Notes under the pieces: model-generated | What the model was told of the DNA's origin: nothing | Seen by the model: the letters and a program-made list of their open reading frames with translations, nothing else | The model's database searches: none | Assembly: GCA_000708835.1 (NCBI GenBank) | Contig: DF237118.1 | Coordinates: 64,992-128,991 of the forward strand | Length of the DNA: 64,000 bases | Direction of reading: 5' to 3' | DNA from: Klebsormidium nitens | Lineage: Eukaryota > Streptophyta > Klebsormidiophyceae > Klebsormidiales > Klebsormidiaceae | Shown here: piece by piece, positions 1 to 11,800 of the stretch | Layout: every line of letters begins with the position of its first letter | Position numbering within the stretch: position 1 is the stretch's first letter | Program-made: the position numbers and the translations under genes

Positions 1-556
1 GACGATGACTAGCGGCAGCGCCACGAGAGCAAAGTATCACGCGCCTCACTTGTGCTCTCCCAAACGCGGTGATCGCATCAGCGAGCTTTGTAAATGTAAC
101 ATCGCAAACGGGAAGAGGTAGGTCTTCGTGGTTGATTACACTCTACCTACCTACCTGAACACCAGGATGAGACTTTGGAAGCTGCACGTTCTGGACATAG
201 CGAGGGGTTTGCTCGTCTACAAAGAAAGGAAACCAACTCGTAGCAGTCTGTAAGAATGACGATGACGAGGCGGTGTGGAATCTACTGAAAGCGTTCGTAA
301 CGAGCGACTCGACGATAGTATTGACCTAGGCCACGACGTTCCCGTGTCTATCCTGTTTGCCAGCCCCAAAATAGCCAAGTGCAATAATATCTGCGAGCTG
401 CGAAACAAACGCTCTGTGTGCTGACAAGTATCTCCCGGAGCAGACAGCGTGCCAACACGACAACGCTCTTTTCTAAGCGCGAACAGCGTCTTCCTGGGAG
501 GGCCTCCTTTAGCGGTTCAACTGGCGCAACGGTCTGAATCCGTAGGCTACTCGCAA
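1..556. other. Left-edge flank, downstream of the SDR gene
   Basis: No convincing coding exon was found on either strand. The segment lies 3' of the minus-strand dehydrogenase and should hold its 3' UTR and terminator. A short run of CTAC units occurs near 143-157. The open frames here are short and match no family I recognise. Confidence 0.5.
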
Positions 557-3446
557 TCACACCTTTATGTGGCCGCCGGCATCTTTTGGTACGTACACCT
601 CTCTCCTCCATTGCTCCTTCTTCTCCGTGTGAAGCTCCCAGTAGATGTCCGCAATATGGTCCGGGTCCAGCTCCCCGCTGCCTGGCTCCACCCGTCCGCA
701 CACTGTTACCTGTGGAACCAGAACACAAATTTTTGCACGTAGCTTTCTCAAAAAGCGTTATGATTTATCAGTGGAGGCTCAAAGTCGGAACCGGGCTCCA
801 GGGTGCCGCTTCGAGAGAGAACGACTCCGAAACAGCGTCACACCTGCCCGGAACTTAAGAAAAGAGGAAAGCCCCGAAATGATGGCGCCGGAAGGCTTGC
901 AACCCAGAATTGTTACAACGCCTGAAGGATGGCAGACTCAAAATTCTTACAAGTGAACGGAACATGCCTTCTGCGTCAGCTTTGCAGGAGTTGTGTGAGG
1001 AAAAGGTGTCCTGATTGCTTTCATGCATGGCCACAATCGAAGGACCCCACGGCCAGATTGCTGCGTCACACTAGAAGAACGCACACTGAACCCTTATGAC
1101 GCTGCTTAGAGCCGTTGTGGGCCCTCAGTGCCACACGTTTACTTGAGTTCGACAACCACACGGTCCAAATTGCACCAAAATCTCGACGTACCGTGGCCAC
1201 GTGGATGTTCTCCTCCAGCAGATCTTTGTACAGCGCAAACCCCAGGTTTCGGACGGCCGCTTTTCCCGCCGACAGGGAGCACATGATTGGCCAGAGCGGT
1301 TCGATGGCCAAGATACCCCCCGTGAGCAGGATGGTTCCCCCGCCCGCTTTCCGGAAGGCCGGCAGAACTTGCTGAACGGCTGCCAGGGCCCCAGCCGACG
1401 AAACTCTGCACAAGGGGGGGGGGTCGAGCTTCGCATCTGCGCTTATCAGCACACAGAACGGAGAGAAGGCGATAAAGAAGGCGAGTAAGATACGAAGTTG
1501 AAAGACTTGGCCGACGTGAGACGAGAGCACATGAAAGTGGCCCGATGGGCTCTTCAGGTAAGACATGCTTTCATACACCTAACTGGAGGGTCGAGTTGCA
1601 CTACCTGCTCTTGTGGCGGACCCTGAAAATAGGAAAGCAGTCTGCTTCTCCGATTGGGCGTCAATCATGAGCGCTCATCAAGCTTCGAGCAGTCTGAGAG
1701 TTTCATGACAGGGTCGATAATAGCTGATAGACGCGATGGAGATGCTCGATAAGACAACAGTCCAGGGAAAAGATTAAAAGAAACAACGGAAGCGATAAAG
1801 AAGGACATAGGAAAAGTCAAATCGAATTCAGCCCAAGAGCAATGAACGGAAGAGGCTGGCCCCTCCTCATGTCAGAGCATAACCCAGAAGCGGGGAAGCT
1901 TTCAAGTTTTGGCGCCCAGAAGCTGTCCGCTTGGAGAAGGACTCCGGATCTATCGAGATAGCACCGCGCAACCAACCCCTCCCAGGCCAGCAGCTTATTT
2001 ATCAGTTTGGCCGCTTTGGTCTATATCTAAGTCTTACGTTTGTCTTTTTCCAACTAGGGCTAGGAGATCGTCCCAACAGGGGGCTGGATCATGACACAAG
2101 AGCGCACAACACATGTGTTGTCAACAAGGAGAGTGCTTACTACAAGAAGCTGCCTTGACCAGAGAACAAGAGTGACTGCTTTGGAAGGGCACTAGTTGCT
2201 CCACTGCCATCTGCTTCCCTTCCAACTCCTGCATCTATCGACGCTTCTTTTTAAACCAGAGCAGTCAGTCACTTCATTTTCCTGGGAGACTTTGAGGCAT
2301 CTCAACAAAGGCCAACAATCTCAACATAGGCCAGTGACAGCAAACTTTTAATCAACACGTCAGCATATGAGGGTCACCGTTCGCACCTGAAGTCTTGCAC
2401 CAGAGTTTCAGGATCCAGGTCCTTTGGCAGAGCCATGGTGGTCATCCCCCCTGCCGCATTATAAACAAGCACTGTAGGCGACCCCAACTCCTCAGTCAGT
2501 TGTTCCATCGCTTGTTTCAAAGCCGCAAAATCGCCCGCATCGGCGACGTAACCTTTGGCTGTGATTCCCAGTTCCTTGAGCTTGTCACAAAGCTCTGCCA
2601 ATGAGGCCTCCCGCCGTCCGAGAAGGGCCACCTGAAAACGAAAGGGGCAGGCAGTGGGTCGGTTCCTGTCTTCCATATTGAACAGAGGGGAGATTCGGCG
2701 TTTCAACTTTCCAAGAAGTCGTAGAACCTTGCATTGGAGTTTACTTGGATTAGTTGGATTAAGTTGCTGATGAGTATGCATGAGACGGCTTGCTGTAAGA
2801 GCAAAGTATGTGAAGTTCATCCACTATTCTGGACCTTGGGGTGCCTGCCAAAGCGAATCCCCACAGTTGCAAGCATTTCAAGCTAAACCAGAGTACTCAA
2901 ATCATAACTTTTGAATCCACCCGAGCAGAGTCTCCGCGGCGATCCATGTCCTCTTGTCACAGCCCCCTCCAATCAACCGGTGCCTTTGGCACATGTTACT
3001 AAGCCCCGCTTCCCCTTAAGCATAGAGAACCAGCAATACTTAAAAACAGTAGCAGGAATGATTGCCGGGGCACTGCACCTGAGGCGAATTTTATCAATTA
3101 AGAACCAGACAAAAGCTCCCAGCAAATAAATAAGAAAGAGCCGCTTGAATTCAGCCACTCAGAAGATTCATCGACATACAAGAAATTCAGGGGCAAGCAA
3201 GGATAGAAGCAACAAGAACAGCTGATTGCAGCAAGCAAGCTCCTCACTGGTTTACAAAATACCATTCGGGACATGAGCCACCCAGAGGGCATGGCTTTGC
3301 ATTTTTCTCTTTCTTCATACAATCTGAAAGTGGACAAAGCGCATGCCCACCTTGAAATTCTCCCTCCCAAATTTTCTGGCCACAGCTTGTGAAATGCCAG
3401 GCCCCGCCCCTACCACCACAACAACTCCCTCCTGGCCGCCTGCCAT
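557..3446 (-). CDS. Atypical short-chain dehydrogenase/reductase (SDR), 4 exons
   Basis: Exons in transcript order are 3351-3446, 2387-2631, 1192-1405 and 557-709. They join in frame to a 235-aa protein with GT-AG junctions throughout. The fold is a classical SDR Rossmann domain: the dinucleotide-binding GAGPGI lies at about residues 13-18, a strand-2 VALLGRR follows, and the NAG-like motif YNAAG is at 89-93. The expected active-site region reads SLSAGK (157-162). The Lys is kept, but Leu158 stands where the catalytic Tyr should be, and no Ser sits about 13 residues before it (the sequence is TGGI). Start: ATG at 3446, directly before the Rossmann strand with no targeting extension, so probably cytosolic. 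Some uncharacterised SDRs also lack the Tyr, so this need not be a broken gene. Substrate is unknown. It is head-to-head with UFC1. Confidence 0.85.
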
Positions 3447-4538
3447 TTGTAAGTCCTGTCTGAAGTTGAGTCTTCTAACCAAGATAATGAGGTGTTCCAA
3501 CTCTGTCTGCTTAGTCTTCCACCCTCTGTTGGTTTGCAGAATCTGCCAGAGATCTTACAGTGGGCCTAAGTCAATGTACTTCTGACTGTCGTCCTGACTG
3601 TTGAAATCAAAGACAGAGCAAACTTTCAGGACGAAGGCGATCCAGAAAAACCCCTGTTTTGTGCCACCTCGCTGAGGTGGCGCAGAACTGAGAGCACAAA
3701 GACAGGCTGAAACAAGGTGCAAAACCTGCGGAAGAAATCTTATGAATCTGATCAAAGGTTAAAAACAAGCTCATGCACATCCCAATTGGTGTTTCCTGCA
3801 GGCTAGTGTATTAGAAAGAGCTCAATTGGAGCTCAGCGTCAGAAAGCTCGCAATGGCATGAGCGACAGGCTGGTGAATAATGCATGATGCAATTCTCATA
3901 ATTGCAGGGACCAATCACAGCTCAGAATTACGAGTGGCGCGCTCTCTTCGATCAGTGGTGGTAGCTCAGCGTGACGTCAAACTCTTATTTTGTCAATTAT
4001 CTTTTGAAACTCCGACCTGTGAAATTTGAAGACGTGGGTACGTAAGTTTGCTAGTCTTACAATTTGCGTCACTGATGATGTCACACAGGGTTAACACTCT
4101 AACACATACTAAAACCCTAAAGGTAAGCATTGAGCAAACCCTAAGGCGTTCCGCCAGAGCCCACCCGTACCCACCCTAACCCCCCGGCTAACCCCACCAA
4201 GATCAGTGTTAGCCCTGTTTGTAACCTGCGATTGCCCCGAGCACCTACCGCACCCGGTTGAACCAGGCGGTACCGACCACATCTTAAAAGTCCCGTACCG
4301 TACCACTGGTATCGCTGATGTCATCGATGACGTATTTTCGAGACTAGCAAAGTTACCTAGTCTGCTGAATTTGAATGTGAATTGTGGAGAGTTGGTGGAG
4401 AGTTGGTGGGTTCAGCATTTTCCAGATCAACTTTCAGGGATCAGGAAAGTTGGTACTGACGCTGGAGCTACATACAATCTAGAAACCAGACCTGAACTTA
4501 CAAGACAGCATTCTCTCTGACGACGAAGAGAAGGAACG
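3447..4538. other. Shared upstream region of the SDR gene (-) and UFC1 (+)
   Basis: This 1.1-kb divergent intergenic region has no supported gene. It contains two telo-box-like motifs (listed separately) and a small 11-bp duplication near 4384-4408. The nearby short open frames match nothing I recognise. Confidence 0.55.
4111..4143. promoter_or_regulatory. Paired telo-box-like motifs (AAACCCTAA)
   Basis: AAACCCTAA occurs twice within about 30 bp, roughly 400 bp upstream of the UFC1 start codon. In plants, telo-boxes are enriched in promoters of translation and other housekeeping genes. Function here is inferred from motif and position only. The same word also appears inside a helicase intron near 18835, so it is not unique to promoters. 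Confidence 0.3.
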
Positions 4539-7500
4539 ATGGAAGGCTGGGACACGTCCACAAAAGCAGTCGTGCAAAAGATCCCCTTGCTGACGGTGAA
4601 AGCTGGTCCGAGAGACGGTGAAGATTGGAAGAAGCGCTTGAAAGAGGAGTATCAGGTTGGCGCTGCTCTACACTCTGCCACTCAGAGCAGAGGTTGCTTT
4701 CCATTACATATGATTTACTGCCCTGGCAGCGAGACTGGCTGGGGCAAGCTAGACAAGTGGTATTGCAGGCTCCTTTCAGTTCCATATTGATAGTGTTCAG
4801 ATTGTGTGTGAGCATCTGCAGAGATGCATTTTGCTATATTCCGTGGTTTTTGTTTCTTGTATTGTTTGCATACCGGCTCTTGTTCTTCTTCTTTTCTGTT
4901 GTCGATCGTGAAGTGGTGAACCGCTTCGCCCTAATGCTAGTCCCTGTGCTGCCGAGTGATTTTTCAATCACTCGTTGAAGGGGATTATTGGCCAGATGAA
5001 AGGGTAATCACAATACAAAACGACGCAACTTTCTCAGAGTTGCACCACTCCCAGAATGATTGATTATCATCAAAAGCTGATGAATAAGGTATGGTGGCAT
5101 TTCCCGTTTGCGAGTTGCAGAATCTGCTGACACTGTCTCCGACGCCTGACCATTGACAGCGAACAACTCTAAATAAGCAGATTGTCAAACATTATTATGG
5201 CTGGCTGTGATCATGAAGGAGATAAGCACGAGTGGCACATCTTCAAGGAGCCACGGTCTTTCAGATCTCAGTGTCAGTAGCTTTCACCTGGTTTCGTCAG
5301 ACCACCGATGGCTCCACAAAGGTCACAGTAGCTCTCTAAGAGCTGGATCTGATTGTTGTCTGAGACCCTTTTTTTCAAGCCGCCGTCATCGAGTACTGGG
5401 TTGCAGGTTGCGAGAACCTTCCACACTGGTGCCCCACTTTTCCTGATACAATTTGCGGGGTGATATTGTGACGGAGAGCTGGCTTTCACCGCTTTGGAGA
5501 ACCTTCACGACTTAGGCTGTGAAAACTCTTTACAACCTCCCCTTGACACCAATTGCCGCCCCCTTCAGCCTGGCTTCTGAACAAGCTTTTGAACACCTCG
5601 TCTTGCATTCACAAACTGGTAGCTGCCTCTATAAGATGCAAACATCACCATATTGTGCAGCCAATATGCGCACCGGCGCCTGATTGGTTTAATCATGGCC
5701 TCATCGCTGTCCCTTGCGGGCGCTGACCATCAAAGTTCAAGTCAAGATCAAAGAAAAGACTGTTCTCATATAGACGTCTTCAACCCGCTAACAGCTCTGA
5801 GTGGCAGAAGTATATTGTCAGCCGCTATGTCCCCCCTAACCTAACACTTCAACCAAGTTCTCCACTTACCCCCCCTTCACCCCTGCTAGCATTTATCCTA
5901 TTTACTGCTACAGAAGGCCAACGCTGTTTGAGGTAGTTCACGTTGTCATTTTCGACCTATCTTTACCAGGCTTGAGCCGGTTTTGGACCAGATAATCAAA
6001 CCTTTCTAGGGACCAGCCCTAACCTGATGCTTAACCAGCCAACCGTCCCCTGCAGGCGCTCATCGCCTACATGCAAATGAACAAGGCCAACGACAATGAC
6101 TGGTTCCGAATCAGCGCCGCTAACCCCGAGGGCACCAAATGGAAGGGGAAATGCTGGTACATCCACAATCTGCTCAAGTACGAGTTTGACCTCCAGTTTG
6201 ACATTCCCGCAACGTACCCCGCTACCGCCCCAGAGCTCGAGCTTCCAGAGCTAGACGGAAAGACCGCCAAGGTGGGGACCGTTCTGATCTCTTTTCTCGA
6301 GCCTCATTTCCAATTTACCTTTTGATTCGTTTGCTTGTCTGTGGGAAATGTTTGTCTTGCTTGTCTGTGCAATTGTTTCTTGATGTTGGACCCTGTTGGG
6401 CGCACTTGAAGCCCGAATGGTGCCTCTTACCCGTTGATAAGCTGACTTTCGTTCCCCGGAATCTGATTGTAGACCGGACTCCTGTTGACTTGAAATCGTG
6501 GATCTGCCCTTCCACGGTACAGCTGAGGCCGTTTCGTGAAGAGACCGAGTTTCGTGAGCGGAGAGCGCGATGTCGAGAATGAAGTCTCTATCAGCGCCGG
6601 TCGTGCTCTCCAACAGCTCTTTGCGTGAACCTTGGAACACTCAAGGCCTGCAGAATTGCCGTTTACATGACCTTGCAATCGCCAAGTGAACTCGATTGGT
6701 TTCTAGTTTCCCGCGAACAGCTGTACCTCTTCAATTACCTTTGCGACGATTCTATCAGTCTCTTCGAGCAAGCTCTGTGAGAATTTGAGAGCAGCCAGAT
6801 CTGCAAAATTCGGTGAGCCTTTCGTTCTGTTTGACGAGGATTAAAGTTCTGGCGGAAAAATTGTGTGTCGAGCTCTCTCAAGTGGCGCTTGACTTTATTC
6901 CCTGCAGATGTACCGAGGAGGCAAGATTTGCCTGACCATCCACTTCAAACCGCTGTGGGCGAAGAACGTGTAAGTCACTCTGACATCTGCTGGTTTAGTT
7001 AGAATGTCATCTCCTCATGACTTCGATTCAATTTATGATCACAAGACCGCAGCCCAATTCCTGCATTGGTTGCGGTCTAAAGGTGCGGCCGTACATCCTC
7101 GAAAAGCGTCACTGCATACATGATTGCTCCAATGAGAAGCGGAAGTTTTGATTGGAAGAGTTTCGGAACAGTTGAGAGGTCAGACGTTCTGAGAAACTCT
7201 TTTAAGTCGCTATCAGGTTCGTCGCAGTAACTAGGTTTGGGTCGTTTGTGTCTCTCTCGTCCATCGAGTCCAACCGCCGCATGCTCCAGCCTGCTTGATG
7301 TGCCTTGCTGACTGTGCACGTTACTCTCTTCCCATTGAGCTGAATGTGTTGTTGCTGTATAAGATCGTTGACACCAGAGCCATTCGTCTTTTCGTTGAAA
7401 CGTCGAGGGGCAATGTTTGGTCAAGGAATATTAAGTGGGTCCAGCAGTTTGCAAGCTAAGTCTCCGTTTTGGGCATCCTCCTTGCAGGCCTCACTTCGGC

Positions 7501-7620
7501 GTCGCCCATGCACTATGTTTAGGGATGGGGCCATGGCTGGCTGCCGAGATCCCGCATCTCGTCGAGACGGGCATGATACAGCATAAAGATAACACCGCAA
7601 AGGCAACCCCCCCCACGTGA
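4539..7620 (+). CDS. UFC1: UFM1-conjugating enzyme UFC1 (E2), 4 exons
   Basis: Exons 4539-4655, 6056-6271, 6908-6969 and 7488-7620 join in frame to 175 aa, the usual size of the family. UFC1 takes activated UFM1 from UBA5 onto its catalytic Cys and works with UFL1 to ufmylate targets such as ribosomal protein uL24 at the ER. The protein opens [18 protein letters not shown] and carries [17 protein letters not shown] and the E2-like [19 protein letters not shown]. The active-site segment [16 protein letters not shown] has the catalytic Cys at about residue 119. The C-terminal [19 protein letters not shown] is diagnostic. The first intron has a weak donor (GTTGGC), but the joined frame matches the family. 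Valine before the PHFG segment is split across intron 3. It is head-to-head with the SDR gene and convergent with eEF1B-gamma. Confidence 0.96.
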
Positions 7621-8872
7621 TTGAAACCTTCCCTGTTGAGCCGCTTGAAGCAGATTGTTCTTCCTTCCAATTTGTTGTACATACACGAACGAGTTGGAAC
7701 GACTTCAATACCTATTAGGTGCCGGGTAAACTCGGCCGGATATTGGCTCTCTAGGAGCAGCTCTCAAGCTCCCGGGCGTGCTGAGAAAGGCAAGGCGTGT
7801 TTGAGCATTCAAAGAACAGCATTGTAAGACGGTCGACAACGTCACGCAGAATCGTTGCGAAACTCATTGCAGCTCTGATGAAGGCGGCGAAGCCATATGA
7901 ACCTGTCAGCTATACGGGTGTCAACCAAGACGGTATAGAATATTACTCGGAACTATCCATGGTCGGAATGCACAAGTCGGTAGACTCCGATCACAGGCTG
8001 GCCACCTTAAGATATCCAAGATCATGGCATACTAAACGTTTTAAAATTGATGACCCTGAATCATGCATGTCATGCAATGATCTCGGACTCATATATGTGA
8101 CATGGTCATGCGAGCCGTCTTTGTGCATGCGCACCATGCCATGATGCACATGCATGGCTGGCACAAATTTGACGGTGGCGCAGTACTTACTTATGCACAT
8201 GCAGTGCATGGCAGCCGGCCGTGCATGCATCATCAGTGGCCGGCCAGCAGCATTTGTAAAGGCAACTGGCAAATTCATGCATGTAGGCGACTCAGCAAAA
8301 TCCGTGACCCAGCGGTGCACTAATAGATGCGCGTCACAGCACATGTTGCGTACCCCATGCAGTAAGGGAGTCATACCCGCAATAGCTCAGCTTGCAGTTC
8401 AGGAGTGCGAGTGCAGTGCAGCGATACACAGATGCACTCGCAGTGCTAGATCATGCAATTTACAGCGGATCTTTACAGCGGACCCATGGAATACTGTCAG
8501 TACCCACTGCAATCCTGGGATCGCAATCAAGCGCGCGCTGGCATGGCTATCGGGCCAGCATCTGACCCCAGCGGGTCTGTTGTGCACTCAAACGACGGAT
8601 TCTCACTTACATGCCACAGAGGTGCCATGACGTACCAGATTTTCCTGGAAGCACCAAGGACTCCTGTGTTCGCATCATTCAAGTGCTCGTCCTTGGTTGA
8701 CAAGACAGCCTTTCTGGCTGTCAATCGAAGAGGACCAGGCAGAAAGGCAGAAACGCACGCTCGGCTACAGTGTTCCTATCGTCAAAACTCCTCCAATCGA
8801 CAGCACCATAAGCTGTCGGGCTTACTCCGTGTATTCTTCAAGACTCGCGCAGAACTCGCTGTGGCAGCCGGT
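7621..8872. other. Convergent intergenic region, UFC1 to eEF1B-gamma
   Basis: It holds the 3' flanks of two convergent genes. From about 8010 to 8330 the DNA is rich in CATG and CATGCATG words, many of them self-complementary. I found no terminal repeats, target duplication or coding exon. A 178-aa open frame reaching 8989 overlaps the last eEF1B-gamma exon antisense and looks spurious. Confidence 0.5.
8010..8330. repeat. CATG/CATGCATG-rich segment
   Basis: At least ten CATG words, several as CATGCATG or GCATGC, occur in about 300 bp between convergent genes. CATGCATG is also the plant RY motif, but the location away from promoters argues against that role. Similar density recurs near 38510-38680. 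The two segments do not align beyond the short words. Confidence 0.35.
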
Positions 8873-11800
8873 TTACTTGAAGCACTTGACCTCGACCACC
8901 GTCTTCCCGTCGATCGTGTCGGGCTCCTCCAGGAGGTCGTTCACCCGCTCCTTCTGCTCAGAGTCGTTGACGTCGACCTGAAAAGATGATGGTAAAGTCA
9001 TTCAGCATCTTCGTGATAGGTTCGGGTTGTGCACCGTTGTTTTACTGTGTACTTGGTGGTGCTGAGAGCAGGCCCCAAAGCAAAGAAAACGATGTTCACA
9101 ATGATAAAATTGGCAGGAGCAGTGGGTGACTGGTAACGCCGAACAATATTTTGTCTGCTCTGTTGTCCTGGCCGATCGGCACCCAACAAACGAATTTCAA
9201 AGGAACTCCATCGATAAGTTCTTTGAGCGAACAGTTCAAACATTCAGAATACCACTTTATCAACTATCGGCCTAGCAAACCCATCACCAAGCTTTTCAAT
9301 CTAAACCACCCATACCACCCGGCTCCGAAATACACGTCCTTTCCAGAACGGACACCAGAGGCGCTGTTTGCAAACAAGAATGTAGAGCGGCTATCACATG
9401 CCCTCCCCCTTCCTTGAATATGTTAGGTTTCTTGCTCTTCATAATGGACATCGTTGATTCCCAGTACCAGCCTTCAGGCTGCTAATTCAGACCCCTGCCC
9501 CATTTTAGCTGCATCCCGACCGTTCAACACATGACCCAGGCAAGAGCACGAAAGGCAGTCGCAGGAAATCTCAGCAAATGAAAGAGAAATGTAGAAGTCC
9601 AGAGAGAAATCTGAACAGCCATGAAACACGAGATCTTTGGCACTCAGCAGGGAAATATTAGCAAGAAAACAAATACGAAGACGGATGCAACTTTTAGGGG
9701 GCGGCGTGTGCCCGTAGCGCCTTGACGATCAAATTGCCCGTCTAAACGCAGCTCGAGTTGCTAAATCTATTACCACATGATCGGATTCTCGGCGACACGA
9801 CAGCAGTTTATCATACAGAGTGGCTGCCGTGGTATCACGTAGGTTAGCGCCCTCATTAAGGAAAGGAACGACGAAGTAAGATAGAGAAGAAATTCCCAAT
9901 CCACATATCCTTCCGGCCCTCACCTTGGCCCAGTCGTAGAGCTCCATATCGTACGACTCGTCGAGGACCTGCTTGGGGATCTCGGTCCCCCGGAAGAGCC
10001 ACACCCCGCTGATGTGGAACGGCCCGCCCGCCTTCTCCTCCAGAATGGCCATCTTGGCGAATGCGTGCTTCCGCACAAAGTCCATGCGTTGCAGGAAACC
10101 GGAGACCTTGTTCATCGTCATGAACGACGCGGTGTTCTCCTCCGTGTACTTGTACTCGCAGAACCAGAGGGAGTAGCCCGCGGGGTCGTAGCTGGCCCAG
10201 AAACCTGCGAGGGGAGCAAGGAGGGTGGTGAGATGGGGTCAGCTTTGGCTGAAAGATTTGAGAAAAAGTGGAGCGGATGGAGCTCGCTTGGTCCGCAAGC
10301 TGCTTACGGATTTTTTTCAAGCATGGGACGTGTTAACTTGGACGTGCAAGGGCAGCGAAAACCGGCAATGGCTGTGCGCTGATCTGCCCGAGCAGCCGAC
10401 GGGCCATGATCGATTGGGGTGCCAGAGCGGGGAGAGAGGATGGGAAACTGGGAAGGAGCGAAGGTAATTCAAGAAAATAGGCATGAAGTGACCTTCTTCA
10501 ATGCAATGATGTAACCCAGGACTTCCGGAAAAGGGAAAGCACAAGTTAAAAGTAGACGACAGGCAATTCGAACATGAAAAGATGACACACAGGGATGCAG
10601 AAATTGCAAGAAGAGGCCCAGAACAAAGGGAGAAGCCCAACTGTGGGCACGGCAAGCTACCGAATGAAAGAACTGGTGGCGTGGTGACATCAACGAGCCT
10701 GCGCAAGAAACAGCCAACTTATCCGCACTCCTCACCTTTGATGGCCACCTCTCTGAAGTCCTTGACTTTCGTGTTGGAGTACAACCGCTTCCAGTCGTCC
10801 ATGACCATGGGGGAGGGGGGGAGCAGGTCTAGGGGGTTCTTGGGCTTAGGCGCAGGCTTGGGTTCATCGTCCTCATCGGCAGCGGGGGCGGGGGCGGCCT
10901 CCTTCTTCGGCTTGGGCTCCTCCTTCTTCTTCTCTGCCTTGGGGGCGGCCGCGGGCTTCTCGGAGACGGGCATCTCCTTGGCGGCCTGAGTGACCTCACC
11001 GATTACCTGGGGGAGAGCAGAACGGAGTGGGTACGTAAGCGTCTGCTTTAGATTGTTTCTTTCATGTGAAAAAGGTTCATTGTAAGGGCTCGAACGCAGA
11101 AAGAACCGTCTGCAAACCAACCAATCAAGCACATTATTCCCTACTCCTTGGAAGTCTGAGTGACCTCGCCGATGACCTGGGGGAGAGCAGAACAGAATGG
11201 TGCGTAAGGGTCTGCTTTGCATCCGATTGTTTGTAGGTGTTCGTTTTGAGGAGCTTGGAATGCAGAAGCGATTGCCTGGAAACCTGCCAACGGTTCGCCT
11301 TCCGACTCAACCGTTTTGCAAAGACAAACTTTGGTGAGTGGAAAGTGTCAGACGCACTGTTCAGGTGACCTTGTGGCGCAGTATGGTACTCTGTGGAGTG
11401 CTATGATACTGGTGAAGGTCGTGATATCACTATTTGAACAGATTGATCGGTCAACAAAATGCGAGTGCCATGAAAGAGGGATTCGGCGAACCGAAAAGAA
11501 GGTGTCCTACACTTCAGCGCAATCTAATCCCAGAGGCTGCTTCAGCCATGGCCACAAGAAAAGCTGCTTTCATGAAATGTCTAGCTCGTCCCATGACGAC
11601 GCTTTTTCGTCATAGCCTGGTCTTGTGGAGTATCGTCACTGAAGAGAAACGAATCTGAAACGGAATGCCATGCCCGCGCTCATCCTTACGGAGTTTCACG
11701 CGAGGAGAAAAAATGCCGGAATGAATGCTCGGCCCTCACCTTCTTGAACTCTGGTTGGTTGACCTGGGTCCAGAAGTAGCGGGTTACGTGGGGGAAGGGT

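Noticed and set aside
8453-8989. 178-residue plus-strand open frame
   Set aside because: It is antisense to the last eEF1B-gamma exon, which fits the family exactly.
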